A DNA stretch of 46,282 bases from JBHIBC01 sp046758905 (GCA_046758905.1 JBHIBC010000013.1:1-46282); one strand, 5' to 3'. Counted from the stretch's first letter, positions 33,252-42,235 are shown. Numbers and translations are program-made. Notes: generated by a model not told the origin, from the sequence alone.

Positions 33252-35966
33252 ATGTCCGTACGCCCCGACCCGGAACGGACCCTCTACCTGGTCGACGGGA
33301 CCAACAACATCTTCCGGGCGTTCTACGCGATCCGGGGCCTGACCACCAGCCGCGGCCTCCCCACCAATGCGGTCTACGGGTTCACCACCATGCTGCGCAA
33401 GCTGCTGCGCGAGCAGCGGCCGCGCTACCTAGGCGTGGCGTTCGACCTGCCCGAGCCGACCTTCCGCCACGAGGCGTACGCCGAGTACAAGGCCAACCGG
33501 CCCGAGGCGCCGGACGAGCTGGTGGCGCAGATCCCGTACGTCAAGAGGGTGTGCCGGGTGCTGAGCGTGCCGATCCTCGAGCTGCCCGGGTACGAGGCGG
33601 ACGACCTCATCGCCACGATGGCCGAGCGCGCCCGGCGGGGCGGCCGCGGCGTGGTGATCGTCACCACCGACAAGGATCTCCTGCAGCTGGTCGGGGAGGG
33701 AGTGCTGGTGTACAACCCGGCCAAGGATCTGCTCCTGGACAGCGAAGGGGTCGAGCGCGCTTTCGGCGTGAGGCCGGAACAGGTGTGCGATGTCCTGGCC
33801 CTGGCGGGCGACGCGTCCGACAACGTGCCGGGCGTGCCCGGTATCGGAGACAAGGGGGCGCGGGAGCTGATCCGCCGCTTCGGCGACCTCGAGTCGCTGC
33901 TGAACGGGGCGGCCGACGTGACCCGCAGGGCCTACCGCGAGGGCCTGCTAGCGCACGCCGACGCCGCCCGGATGAGCCGCGATCTGGTCACGGTCCGGCG
34001 GGACGCCCCGCTCGAGATGGGGCCGGAGGATCTGAGGCTCGGGAGGCCGGACCCGGTCAGGGCGCGCGAGCTGTTCGCGGAGCTCGAGTTCGGCGCTCTG
34101 GCCCGCGAGATCGAGGTCCCGGCGGAATCGCGCGAGCGGCCCCACACCGTGGTCCGCGATCTCGACGCCCTCGAGCGTGCCGTCGCGGGGCTGCGGGACG
34201 GCGGCCTCTGCGCGCTGAGCCTGGAGAGCGACGATCCGCGACCGATGCGCGCCTCCCCCGTGGGGATCACTCTCGCCGGTCCCGGCGAGCGCGATCTCTA
34301 CTACGTTCCCCTCCGTCGCGGCGGCTCGGCGTCCGGGAGCGGCCTCGACCCGGCCGCGGCGATGCGGCGGGTGGCGCCCCTCCTCGAGGGCCGGGGGTTC
34401 CGGTGCGTGGGGCACGACATCAAGAGCGACCTGATCCTGTTACGGCGGCACGGCGTGCGCGAGGCCAGGTTCGGCTTCGACACCATGCTCGCCAGCTACG
34501 TGCTGGACCCCTCCGGGCGCGCCCACGCGCTGGAGGCGGTGGCCCGGGAGATCGCCGCCCTCACGGTGCCCTCCTACGAGGCGATCTTGGGAACGGGGGC
34601 GAAGGCGGTGAGCATGGCGGAGGTCGGAGTGGAGCGCGTGGCGCCGGTGGCTTGCGCCCGCGCGGCCGCGTTACTGCCGCTGGAGGAGCGGCTCCGGACG
34701 GACCTCGAGCGTCAGGGACTGCTGCCGCTGTTGATCGACCTGGAGATGCCGCTCGCCGAGGTCCTGGCCGCGATGGAGGGGACCGGAGTGCGGATCGACA
34801 GCGAGTTCCTGCGCGACCTGTCGGCGCGATGGGAGAGTGAGCTCCGGCGCCTGACCGGCGCCATCCACGAGCTGGCCGGAGAGGAGTTCAACATCAATTC
34901 CCCGAGGCAGCTCGGCCGGGTCCTGTTCTCGACCCTGGGCCTGAGGCCCGGCAGGAAGACGCAGAAGACCCGGACCTTCTCGACCGGCGTCGAGGTTCTG
35001 GAGGAGCTGGCGCGCTCGCATGAGCTCCCGCGGCGGGTCCTCGAGTACAGGAGCCTCCAGAAGCTCAAGTCGACCTACGTGGACGCGCTGCCCCTGCTGG
35101 TCAACCGGGAGACGGGGCGCGTCCACACCTCCTTCAACCAGGCGGTGGCGGCCACCGGCCGGCTCAGCAGCAGCGACCCGAACCTCCAGAACATCCCGAT
35201 CCGCACCGATCTGGGCCGACGGATCCGGCGCGCCTTCGTGCCGGCGGAAGGGTGCCTGCTCCTGTGCGGTGACTACTCCCAGATCGAGCTGCGGGTGCTG
35301 GCCCACCTCTCCGGAGACCCGGGGCTCATCGCGGCCTTCCGGGAGGGCGAGGACGTGCACCGGAGGACGGCGGCCGAGCTGTTCGGGGTGCATCCGCAGC
35401 TGGTGAGCGACGAGATGCGCCGCCGCGCCAAGGCGGTGAACTTCGGGATCATTTACGGCATGGGGCCCCAGCGGCTGTCCCGCGAGCAGGGAGTCTCCGT
35501 CAGAGAGGCGGGCCGGTTCATCGAGGAATACCTCCGCCGCTTCCCGAAGGTCAAGGAGTACGTCGAGGCCGTGGCGGCCGAGGCCGAGTCCGAGGGGCGC
35601 GTCCGGACGCTTCTCGGGCGCGTCCGTCATCTCCCGGAGATCCGGGGGGCGGACCGGAACGCGCGACAGCAGGCTCTGCGGGCCGCCGTGAACACCACCG
35701 TCCAGGGGACGGCCGCGGACCTCATCAAGCGGGCGATGGTCGTGCTCCACGAGCGCCTGATGGAGAGCGGCAGCGGGGCGCGGATGACCCTCCAGGTCCA
35801 CGACGAGCTGCTCCTCGAGGTCCCCGAGGCCGAGCTGGACCCGACCGCGTCCCTCCTTCGCCTGACGATGGAGTCGGTGGAGCGCCTCGCCGTCCCCCTG
35901 ATCGCCGATCTGCGGGTGGGGCGCAACTGGCTCGACATGGAAGCTCGATCACGATCTGGGAATTGA
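33252..35966 (+). CDS. polA: DNA polymerase I, proofreading site apparently inactive
   Basis: The 904-aa protein has the 5'-3' exonuclease (~8-290: L-V-D-G-T-N-N-I-F-R-A-F, Y-E-A-D-D-L-I-A, T-T-D-K-D-L-L-Q-L), a 3'-5' exonuclease-like domain (~300-480) and the polymerase domain with D-Y-S-Q-I-E-L-R, the R-x-x-x-K-x-x-x-F-G helix (R-R-A-K-A-V-N-F-G-I-I-Y-G) and Q-V-H-D-E-L-L. In the middle domain the ExoI Asp is Ser323 (S-L-E), the ExoII Asp is kept (Asp393), and no Asp or Tyr stands where ExoIII needs them (~463-469), so proofreading is probably lost, as in Taq-type enzymes. GGAGGAG before the ATG at 33252 sets the start. The last gene of the glyA run. Confidence 0.95.
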   Translation: MSVRPDPERTLYLVDGTNNIFRAFYAIRGLTTSRGLPTNAVYGFTTMLRKLLREQRPRYLGVAFDLPEPTFRHEAYAEYKANRPEAPDELVAQIPYVKRVCRVLSVPILELPGYEADDLIATMAERARRGGRGVVIVTTDKDLLQLVGEGVLVYNPAKDLLLDSEGVERAFGVRPEQVCDVLALAGDASDNVPGVPGIGDKGARELIRRFGDLESLLNGAADVTRRAYREGLLAHADAARMSRDLVTVRRDAPLEMGPEDLRLGRPDPVRARELFAELEFGALAREIEVPAESRERPHTVVRDLDALERAVAGLRDGGLCALSLESDDPRPMRASPVGITLAGPGERDLYYVPLRRGGSASGSGLDPAAAMRRVAPLLEGRGFRCVGHDIKSDLILLRRHGVREARFGFDTMLASYVLDPSGRAHALEAVAREIAALTVPSYEAILGTGAKAVSMAEVGVERVAPVACARAAALLPLEERLRTDLERQGLLPLLIDLEMPLAEVLAAMEGTGVRIDSEFLRDLSARWESELRRLTGAIHELAGEEFNINSPRQLGRVLFSTLGLRPGRKTQKTRTFSTGVEVLEELARSHELPRRVLEYRSLQKLKSTYVDALPLLVNRETGRVHTSFNQAVAATGRLSSSDPNLQNIPIRTDLGRRIRRAFVPAEGCLLLCGDYSQIELRVLAHLSGDPGLIAAFREGEDVHRRTAAELFGVHPQLVSDEMRRRAKAVNFGIIYGMGPQRLSREQGVSVREAGRFIEEYLRRFPKVKEYVEAVAAEAESEGRVRTLLGRVRHLPEIRGADRNARQQALRAAVNTTVQGTAADLIKRAMVVLHERLMESGSGARMTLQVHDELLLEVPEAELDPTASLLRLTMESVERLAVPLIADLRVGRNWLDMEARSRSGN

Positions 35967-35994
35967 GACGGAGGCCCGGCCGCGCTGCCGCGGT

Positions 35995-36022
35995 TTGACA
36001 CGCCTGCGCACGCACCTACATT
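35995..36022 (+). promoter_or_regulatory. Promoter of the HD-GYP regulator gene
   Basis: TTGACA (35995-36000), a 16-nt spacer and TACATT (36017-36022); leader about 73 nt. Confidence 0.65.
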
Positions 36023-36102
36023 GGATCTGTCACGAAGGGCCGCGCCGGATCGGTGCGCCGACCGCACGCCGCGACGCTGCCGTCCGGGTGGGAGCCCGCT
36101 GA

Positions 36103-37206
36103 ATGGACGAGCCGACCCGCATTCTCGTGGTGGACGACGAGGAGGCCATCCGGGATGTTCTCGCCGAGGGCCTGACCGACAGCGGCTACGAGTGTCAGAT
36201 CGCCGCGAACGGCATCGAGGCCCTCGACAAGCTGAAGGGGAACGGCTTCAATCTCGTGGTGAGCGACATCGACATGCCCGAGATGGACGGCGTCCAGCTC
36301 CTGCAGCACATCAAGCGATCCCGACCCGACACCGAGGTCATCATGGTGACCGGAGTGGTGGACGTCGACACCGCCATCAACTCGATCCGCCTCGGGGCGA
36401 CCGACTACCTGACCAAGCCGTTCAACCTCGCTGAGGTGCGGATCACCGTCGAGCGGGCGCTCGAGAAGCGGCGACTGATCCTGGAGAACCGCGAGTATCA
36501 GCGAAACCTGGAGGCCCGGGTGCAGGCCCGCACCCGGGAGCTCATCCGCAAGAACAACGAGATCGAGGAGCTGTTCCGCCGTCTCGAGGAGTCCTACCAG
36601 ACCACCCTCGTGGCACTGGCCATCGCGCTCGACACGCGCGACAGCGAGACCATGGGGCACTCGCTCAGGGTGGCCGCCTACACCCGCTGCATAGCGGAGC
36701 GCATGGGGATCACGGATCCGGATCTCACCGAGATCTACCGGGGCGCGCTGCTGCACGACTTCGGCAAGATCGGCGTGCCCGACGCGATCCTGCGCAAGCC
36801 GGGCAAGCTGACGCCCGAGGAGTGGGTGGAGATGCGCAAGCACCCCGAGATCGGCTATCAGATCCTGCAGGGGATCAAGTTCCTCGAGAAGGCGCGTCCC
36901 ATCGTCCTCAGCCACCAGGAGCGTTACGACGGGACCGGCTATCCGCGGGGGCTGAGGGGGGAGGAGATCCCGCTCGGGGCGCGCATCTTCGCCGTCGCCG
37001 ATACCCTCGACGCCATGACGTCGGACCGCGTGTACCGCAAGGCCCTGCCGTACGAGACGGCGCGCGCCGAGATCGAGCGCTTCAGCGGCATCCAGTTCGA
37101 TCCGCGCATCGTGAAGATATTTCTCGAGATCCCCGAGGAGGGGTGGGCGCGGATCCAGCAGCAGATCCTCGCCGAGGTCGCGGCCCACAACGTCCGCCCC
37201 TTCTGA
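36103..37206 (+). CDS. Response regulator with HD-GYP cyclic-di-GMP phosphodiesterase domain
   Basis: The 367-aa protein has a receiver (1-120) with D-D-E-E and phospho-acceptor Asp55 (V-S-D-I-D-M-P) and Lys105, a coiled coil (~125-160), and an HD-GYP domain (~165-360). His218-Asp219 (L-L-H-D-F-G-K-I-G) and G-Y-P (279-281) in R-Y-D-G-T-G-Y-P-R-G are present, so c-di-GMP hydrolysis is expected and should be switched by phosphorylation. Together with the EAL protein at the left edge the window encodes two c-di-GMP-degrading enzymes of different families. No cognate kinase is next to it. Its stop lies one base from the convergent permease gene's stop. Confidence 0.95.
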   Translation: MDEPTRILVVDDEEAIRDVLAEGLTDSGYECQIAANGIEALDKLKGNGFNLVVSDIDMPEMDGVQLLQHIKRSRPDTEVIMVTGVVDVDTAINSIRLGATDYLTKPFNLAEVRITVERALEKRRLILENREYQRNLEARVQARTRELIRKNNEIEELFRRLEESYQTTLVALAIALDTRDSETMGHSLRVAAYTRCIAERMGITDPDLTEIYRGALLHDFGKIGVPDAILRKPGKLTPEEWVEMRKHPEIGYQILQGIKFLEKARPIVLSHQERYDGTGYPRGLRGEEIPLGARIFAVADTLDAMTSDRVYRKALPYETARAEIERFSGIQFDPRIVKIFLEIPEEGWARIQQQILAEVAAHNVRPF

Positions 37207-37207
37207 C

Positions 37208-38041
37208 TCACAGGGTCGTGCCCTGCGCTCCGCCCCGCGGGTCCAGCCTCTGCCTCATTCCCTCCGCGATCAGGTTGGCCCCGAGGACCGCAGCGAAGAT
37301 CGCCACTCCGGGCGCGATCGCCAGGTGCGGGGCTTCCAGCAGGTTCTGGCTCCCCGCGCGCAGCATGCCGCCCCAGCTCGGGGCGGGTGCCGGCACCCCG
37401 AGGCCGAGGAACGACAGGCCCGCCTCCGACAGGACGGCGCCGCCCAGCCCCAAGGCCGCCTGGACCAGGCACGGGCCGAGCAGATTGGGCAGGAGGTGCC
37501 GCAGCAGCACACGCGCCGGCCCGCACCCGGCGGAGCGGGCCGCGTCGGCGAAGGGCGAGCCCCTAAGGCCCAGGGCCAGGCTCCGCGCCAGCCGGGCGTA
37601 ACCGACCCACCCGATCAGGCATAGGGCGAGGATCAGGTTCGACAGGCGCGGCCCTAGCACCGCCACCAAGGCGATCGCCAGGAGCACTCCCGGGAACCCG
37701 AGGAGCAGGTCGACCAGCGCCATGAGGACGGCGTCGACGCGTCCTCCCAGGTAGCCGGAGACCGATCCCGCCGCCACCCCGAACGTCCCGGCGATCAGCA
37801 CGACGCTCAGCCCGACCGCGAGCGAGATGCGCGCGCCCCACAGGACGCGGGAGAGGACGTCGCGTCCCAGATCGTCGAGGCCCAGCGGGTGCCCGGGGCT
37901 CGGTCCCTCCAGGCGGCGCGCGAGATCCTGCCGGTCGGGCGGGGGTAGCGGGGCCAGAGGGGCCGCCAGGGCCCCGGCAGCAATCACGATGAGGATCACG
38001 GCTCCCCGGATCCGAGCGCGGCGGCGCGCGGGGCGCGTCAT
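37208..38041 (-). CDS. ABC transporter permease, DppC/OppC type
   Basis: The 277-aa inner-membrane protein has an N-terminal helix (~12-30), the short H-P-L-G-L-D-D-L-G-R-D-V-L-S-R motif typical of DppC-type permeases, five further helices and the EAA loop region (A-A-R-S-A-G-C-G-P-A-R-V-L-L-R-H-L-L-P-N) that docks the ATPase. It would import peptides, nickel or similar ligands together with the DppB-like subunit. ATG overlaps the stop of the upstream gene (ATGA). No binding protein or ATPase subunit is encoded nearby, so the substrate is unknown. Confidence 0.92.
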   Translation of the reverse strand: MTRPARRRARIRGAVILIVIAAGALAAPLAPLPPPDRQDLARRLEGPSPGHPLGLDDLGRDVLSRVLWGARISLAVGLSVVLIAGTFGVAAGSVSGYLGGRVDAVLMALVDLLLGFPGVLLAIALVAVLGPRLSNLILALCLIGWVGYARLARSLALGLRGSPFADAARSAGCGPARVLLRHLLPNLLGPCLVQAALGLGGAVLSEAGLSFLGLGVPAPAPSWGGMLRAGSQNLLEAPHLAIAPGVAIFAAVLGANLIAEGMRQRLDPRGGAQGTTL

Positions 38042-38955
38042 GGCGCGGCGCGTCGGTCGAGGGCGACGTGCAGGAGATCGGCGGCGAGGTTGACCCCGAC
38101 GTAGGTGAGGGCGAACAGGAGCACGCAGCCCTGCACGAGCGGATAGTCGCGATGGGCGATCGCCTGCACCAGCAGCCGGCCCAGCCCGGGCCAGGCGAAG
38201 ATGGTCTCGGTCAGGATGGCGCCGGTCAGGAGCGAGCCCATCTGCAGCGCCGCCACCGTGACGACCGGGGGGAGGGCGTTGCGCAGGGCGTGCCGCAGGA
38301 CCGCACCGGCCGCGCTCCGGCCGCGCGAGCGGGCCGCCGTGACGTAGGCGGAGCCCATCTCCTCCAGCATCGACGCGCGTACCAGTCGGGCCAGCAGGGC
38401 GCCGAACGAGACCGCCAGGGTCAGCGAGGGGAGGAGGACCGAGGCGGGCGTGTCCATCCCGGAGGCCGGCAGCCAGTCGAGCCGGATGGCGAACAGCAGG
38501 ATCAGCAGCGGGCCGAGCCAGAAGCTCGGGATCGACAGGGCGGCGACCGAGCCGGCCGCCGTGAGCCGGTCGACGGGGCCGCCGGGTCGCATGGCCGCGG
38601 CGACTCCAGCCGGGATCGCGACTCCCAGGGCCAGCAGCATGCTCGCCGCGGCGAGCAGGATCGTCGCCGGGTAGCGCTCGAGGAGCAGCCGGGCGACGGG
38701 ATCGCGGTAGCGCAGAGACAGTCCCAGGTCCCCCCGCAGGAGCCCGGCCATGAACGACAGGTACTGCTCGGCGATCGGGCGGTCCAGGCCGAGCCGGTGC
38801 CTCAGGTCGGCCACGTCTCCCGGGCCGGCCCCAGCGCCGAGCATGACCTCGACCGGATCGCCCGGGATCAGGTGGATCAGCGAGAAGATGATGCTGGCGA
38901 CGCCCAGCAGGAGGGGCACCGCCAGCAACGCCCTGCGCAGGAGGTAGCCTCCCAC
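38038..38955 (-). CDS. ABC transporter permease, DppB/OppB type
   Basis: The 305-aa protein shows the DppB pattern: Y-L-L-R-R-A-L-L-A-V-P-L-L at the start, H-L-I-P-G-D-P-V, G-L-D-R-P-I-A-E-Q-Y, G-D-L-G-L-S, five more hydrophobic helices and the EAA loop A-A-R-S-R-G-R-S-A-A-G-A-V-L-R-H-A-L-R-N. GTG at 38955 is preceded by a near-perfect Shine-Dalgarno GGAGGTGA (minus strand, 38965-38972). It is coupled to the DppC-like gene. The operon lacks dppA, dppD and dppF in this window. The gene is divergent from lolA. Confidence 0.93.
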   Translation of the reverse strand: MGGYLLRRALLAVPLLLGVASIIFSLIHLIPGDPVEVMLGAGAGPGDVADLRHRLGLDRPIAEQYLSFMAGLLRGDLGLSLRYRDPVARLLLERYPATILLAAASMLLALGVAIPAGVAAAMRPGGPVDRLTAAGSVAALSIPSFWLGPLLILLFAIRLDWLPASGMDTPASVLLPSLTLAVSFGALLARLVRASMLEEMGSAYVTAARSRGRSAAGAVLRHALRNALPPVVTVAALQMGSLLTGAILTETIFAWPGLGRLLVQAIAHRDYPLVQGCVLLFALTYVGVNLAADLLHVALDRRAAP

Positions 38956-38973
38956 GGGTCGAAATCACCTCCG

Positions 38974-38994
38974 CCCGGGGGAATGATCCCCGGG
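38974..38994 (-). other. GC hairpin in the leader of the dppB-like gene
   Basis: Seven-base arms (38974-38980 and 38988-38994) with a 7-nt loop lie next to the Shine-Dalgarno of the dppB-like gene. It could modulate translation or be a chance GC palindrome; no T-run follows. Confidence 0.35.
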
Positions 38995-39076
38995 TGCCCG
39001 CCGTTGTGTCGATCCGAGCGGGGCCGCGAAGGGGCCGCCTGCGGGCCCCGCAGCTCGGCGATGACGATAACGTTCC

Positions 39077-39105
39077 TTGACCGCGGGATCGACCTCTGCT
39101 ACATT
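39077..39105 (+). promoter_or_regulatory. Promoter of the lolA-like gene
   Basis: TTGACC (39077-39082), a 17-nt spacer and TACATT (39100-39105); leader about 29 nt. Confidence 0.6.
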
Positions 39106-39140
39106 CTAAAAGTTTTCGGCTCGGCCAGGAGAGCGATCCG

Positions 39141-39890
39141 GTGACATCCGACGCTTGCAGAATCGTGACGGCGGGCGCGCTGGCGGCGTTGCTCTGCTAC
39201 GGGGTGATGCCCGCCGTGCTGGCGTCCGGGACGAACGGGCGACCCGCGGGGCCCGACGGCGAGGCTTCCCTCGAGCGGGTGCTGGAGCGCTTCGACAGGG
39301 CGCAGCGGGAGGCCACCACCATGGTGGCCGAGTTCACCGAGAGGAAGGAGCTCCGGCTGCTGGCCGAGCCGCTGGTCTCCCGCGGCAGGTTCTACTTCAA
39401 CCGCCCGAACCAGGTGCGCTGGGAGTACACCGAGCCGGAACGCCGCGTCTTCGTCATCACGGAGCGGAAGTACATCGCCTACTACCCCGCGCTGAAGAAG
39501 GCGGAAGAGGTGCAGATCAAGAAGTTCATCGGCAGGCGGCTGTTCCGCTACCTCGGCGTCGGGCAGTCGATCGAGGACCTGTCCAAGTACTACGAGTTCC
39601 GCTTGGCTCCGGAGAGCGACCTCCCGGGGACCCGGCTGCTCGTCCTGACCCCCCGCAAGCGGCGGATCCGCGAACACATGGCGGAGATGAAGATCTGGGT
39701 TGACGGGGACACCTTCCTGCCGCGCCAGGTGCAGTACACCGAGGTCGACGGCGACTCGACCCTGTTGGCCTTCCACGACCTCAGGGTCAACGTGGACGTG
39801 GCCGCGCATCGGTTCCGCGTGGACCTGCCGCCGGACGTCGCCGTCTCCGATACCTTCAACGGCTTCTCCTTAGGCCACCAGAGCTTCTAG
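39141..39890 (+). CDS. LolA-like outer-membrane lipoprotein carrier
   Basis: The 249-aa protein has an N-terminal signal peptide (A-G-A-L-A-A-L-L-C-Y-G-V-M-P-A-V-L-A) and the LolA/YjfA-type half-barrel: V-A-E-F-T-E-R-K, G-R-F-Y-F-N-R-P-N-Q-V-R-W-E-Y, V-F-V-I-T-E-R-K, L-R-V-N-V-D-V and F-R-V-D-L-P. LolA carries lipoproteins across the periplasm; related proteins with the same fold carry other lipids, so the name is family-level. A Cys in the signal region (~37) is part of C-Y-G-V and not a typical lipobox. GTG at 39141 is the best start. No lolCDE is nearby. It converges on groEL. Confidence 0.85.
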   Translation: MTSDACRIVTAGALAALLCYGVMPAVLASGTNGRPAGPDGEASLERVLERFDRAQREATTMVAEFTERKELRLLAEPLVSRGRFYFNRPNQVRWEYTEPERRVFVITERKYIAYYPALKKAEEVQIKKFIGRRLFRYLGVGQSIEDLSKYYEFRLAPESDLPGTRLLVLTPRKRRIREHMAEMKIWVDGDTFLPRQVQYTEVDGDSTLLAFHDLRVNVDVAAHRFRVDLPPDVAVSDTFNGFSLGHQSF

Positions 39891-39955
39891 GGCCGTCGTC
39901 GCGGCCCTCCCGGGCCGGGGTCGCGGCCGCGTCCGCCCGGCCGTCCTCCTGGACA

Positions 39956-39986
39956 AGAAAAGGCCCCCCGGGGGGGCCCCGGGGGG
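39956..39986 (-). terminator. Intrinsic terminator of the groESL operon
   Basis: A strong G/C palindrome (arms within 39962-39986) is followed on the minus strand by CCTTTTCTTG (39952-39963), 60 bases after the groEL stop. The remainder of 39891-40048 is GC-rich with no gene. Confidence 0.7.
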
Positions 39987-40048
39987 CGATGGGTGGGTGC
40001 CGAGCGCCGGCGCCGAGCTGCCCCGTGCCGGCGCGCCGGGCGGGCGCC

Positions 40049-41683
40049 TCAGTACATGTCGGCGCCCATGCCGCGCGGGCCGGCGCCGCCGGCCGCCTTC
40101 TCCTTCTCGGGCAGCTCGTGGACGAGCGCCTCGGTGGTCAGCATGAGGGCGGCGATGCTGGAGGCGTTCTGCAGGGCCGTGCGGACCACCTTGGTCGGGT
40201 CGATGATCCCGGCGTCGAACATGTCGACCCACTTCCCGAGGTAGGCGTCGAAGCCGAGGGCGGGCTTCTCCTTGTCCTTGGCCTGCTGGACGATGATGGA
40301 GCCCTCGTAGCCGGCGTTGATGGCGATCTGCCGCAGCGGCTCCTCGAGGGCGCGGCGGACGATGTTGATCCCGGTCTGGATGTCCTGGTTCTTCTCCTTG
40401 ATCTTGTCCAGAGACGGGATGGCGCGGACCAGGGCGACCCCGCCGCCGGGAACGATCCCCTCCTCGACGGCCGCCTTGGTGGCGTGCATCGCGTCCTCCA
40501 CGCGGGCCTTCTTCTCCTTCATCTCGGTCTCGGTGGCCGCCCCGACCTTGATGATGGCGACCCCCCCGACCAGCTTGGCGAGCCTCTCCTGGAGCTTCTC
40601 GCGATCGTAGTCGGAGGTCGTCTCCTCGATCTGGGTGCGGATCTGCTTGACGCGGCCCTCGATGTCGGAGCGCTTGCCCTTGCCCTCGACGATGGTGGTG
40701 TTGTCCTTATCGGCGGTGATCTTCTTGGCCTGGCCGAGGTCCTCGACGCGGACGTTCTCCAGCTTGATCCCGAGATCCTCGGTGATGCACTTCCCGCCGC
40801 TGATGACGGCGATGTCCTCGAGCATCGCCTTGCGCCGATCGCCGAAGCCGGGCGCCTTCACCGCGCAGATCTGCAGGGTGCCGCGCAGCTTGTTGACCAC
40901 GAGGGTCGCGAGCGCCTCGCCCTCGACGTCCTCGGCGATGATCAGCAGGGGCCGACCGCTCTTGGCCACCTGCTCGAGCAGCGGCAGCAGGTCGCGCATG
41001 TTGGAGATCTTCTTCTCGTGGATCAGGAGGTAGGGGTTCTCCAGCACGCACTCCATGCGCTCCGCGTCGGTCACGAAGTAGGGGCTCAGGAAGCCGCGGT
41101 CGAACTGCATCCCCTCGACGATCTCGAGCTCCGTCTCGAGCCCCTTGGCCTCCTCGACGGTGATCACGCCGTCCTTGCCGACCTTGTCCATCGCCTCGGC
41201 GATGATCTCGCCGATCGTCTCGTCGTTGTTGGCGGAGATGGTGCCGACCTGGGTGATCGCCTTGCCGGTGATCTTGCGGGACAGCGCTTTCGCTTCATCC
41301 ACCGCCTTCTCGACCGCCCGCTCGATACCCCTCTTCAGATCCATCGGGTTGGCGCCGGCGGTGACGGCCTTCACGCCCTCGCGGAAGATGGCCTGGGCGA
41401 GGACGGTCGCGGTGGTCGTGCCGTCGCCGGCCACGTCCGAGGTCTTGCTGGCGACCTCGCGCACCAGCTGCGCACCCATGTTCTCCCTCGGATCCTCCAG
41501 CTCGATCTCCTTGGCCACGGTCACCCCGTCCTTGGTGCTCGTGGGCGCGCCGAACTTCTTCTCGAGGACGACGTTGCGGCCGCGCGGGCCGAGGGTGCAC
41601 TTGACGGCGTCGGCCAGCTTGTTCACGCCGCGGAGGATCGCCTGGCGGCACTCCTCCGAGTATACGATTTCCTTGGCAGGCAT
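40049..41683 (-). CDS. groL: Chaperonin GroEL
   Basis: The 544-residue 60-kDa chaperonin carries the ATP site G-D-G-T-T-T-A-T-V-L-A, the apical hinge segments and P-G-G-G-V-A. It folds proteins with GroES. The C-terminus is G-G-A-G-P-R-G-M-G-A-D-M-Y rather than the usual GGM repeat tail. ATG at 41683 is preferred over one five codons upstream because GGAGGTGA is well placed for it. It lies 58 bases after groES, in the CIRCE-controlled operon, and is followed by a terminator. Confidence 0.98.
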   Translation of the reverse strand: MPAKEIVYSEECRQAILRGVNKLADAVKCTLGPRGRNVVLEKKFGAPTSTKDGVTVAKEIELEDPRENMGAQLVREVASKTSDVAGDGTTTATVLAQAIFREGVKAVTAGANPMDLKRGIERAVEKAVDEAKALSRKITGKAITQVGTISANNDETIGEIIAEAMDKVGKDGVITVEEAKGLETELEIVEGMQFDRGFLSPYFVTDAERMECVLENPYLLIHEKKISNMRDLLPLLEQVAKSGRPLLIIAEDVEGEALATLVVNKLRGTLQICAVKAPGFGDRRKAMLEDIAVISGGKCITEDLGIKLENVRVEDLGQAKKITADKDNTTIVEGKGKRSDIEGRVKQIRTQIEETTSDYDREKLQERLAKLVGGVAIIKVGAATETEMKEKKARVEDAMHATKAAVEEGIVPGGGVALVRAIPSLDKIKEKNQDIQTGINIVRRALEEPLRQIAINAGYEGSIIVQQAKDKEKPALGFDAYLGKWVDMFDAGIIDPTKVVRTALQNASSIAALMLTTEALVHELPEKEKAAGGAGPRGMGADMY

Positions 41684-41741
41684 CGCGTTCACCTCCATGA
41701 GATGGGGGCACGGCCCCCGGGCTTGGCTTGTCGGTCGTCCC

Positions 41742-42029
41742 TCAGGTGATCACACCCAGGATCTCGTCCTCGCGGACGATGACGTGCTCCACGTCGTCGA
41801 TCTTGATCTCGGTCCCGGCGTACTTGCCGATCAGCACGCGGTCCCCGGACTTGACCTCGAGCGGGATCCGCTTGCCGTCGTCGTCGAGCCGGCCGGAGCC
41901 GACGGCGACCACCTTACCCTCCAGCGGCTTCTCCTTGGCCGTGTCGGGGATGATGATGCCGCCCTTCACCTTCTCCTCGGGCTCCACTCTCTTGACCAGC
42001 ACGCGGTCGTAAAGCGGCTTCACCTTCAT
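41742..42029 (-). CDS. groS: Co-chaperonin GroES
   Basis: The 95-aa protein starts M-K-V-K-P-L-Y-D-R-V-L-V and contains G-G-I-I-I-P-D-T-A-K-E-K-P, the mobile loop that caps GroEL, and ends with L-G-V-I. GGAGGAAA precedes the ATG at 42029. First gene of the operon, about 92 bases after the CIRCE element. Confidence 0.98.
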   Translation of the reverse strand: MKVKPLYDRVLVKRVEPEEKVKGGIIIPDTAKEKPLEGKVVAVGSGRLDDDGKRIPLEVKSGDRVLIGKYAGTEIKIDDVEHVIVREDEILGVIT

Positions 42030-42121
42030 CGGTTTCCTCCTCGCACGGGTTTTGAGAACGGACACGTTGCACTCCTTCGCCGGCTCTCGCGGCCGCCGGC
42101 CGGGGCCGGGAGCGCGGTCTG

Positions 42122-42148
42122 CTAGCACTCAGCTCTATCGAGTGCTAA
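42122..42148 (-). promoter_or_regulatory. CIRCE operator (HrcA binding site) of groESL
   Basis: Inverted repeat CTAGCACTC-N9-GAGTGCTAA (plus-strand reading), eight of nine arm positions pairing and matching the consensus TTAGCACTC-N9-GAGTGCTAA at all but one base. It begins at the -10 box and covers the predicted transcription start, so HrcA would block initiation until heat shock. hrcA is not in the window. Confidence 0.93.
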
Positions 42149-42176
42149 TGATAATCGGCGAGCCGGGGGCTGTCAA
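42148..42176 (-). promoter_or_regulatory. Promoter of groESL
   Basis: Minus strand: TTGACA (42171-42176), a 17-nt spacer and TATCAT (42148-42153), partly overlapped by CIRCE. A leader of ~110 nt precedes groES. Confidence 0.85.
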
Positions 42177-42235
42177 GGGGGTCCCGGTCGCCCGGCCGGG
42201 GGCCCCCCGGACGCCCCGAACGGGCCGCGCTCCGG

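Noticed and set aside
39989..41749. 586-codon frame opposite groEL
   Set aside because: Leu/Asp/Val-rich shadow of the groEL codons with no independent start signal.
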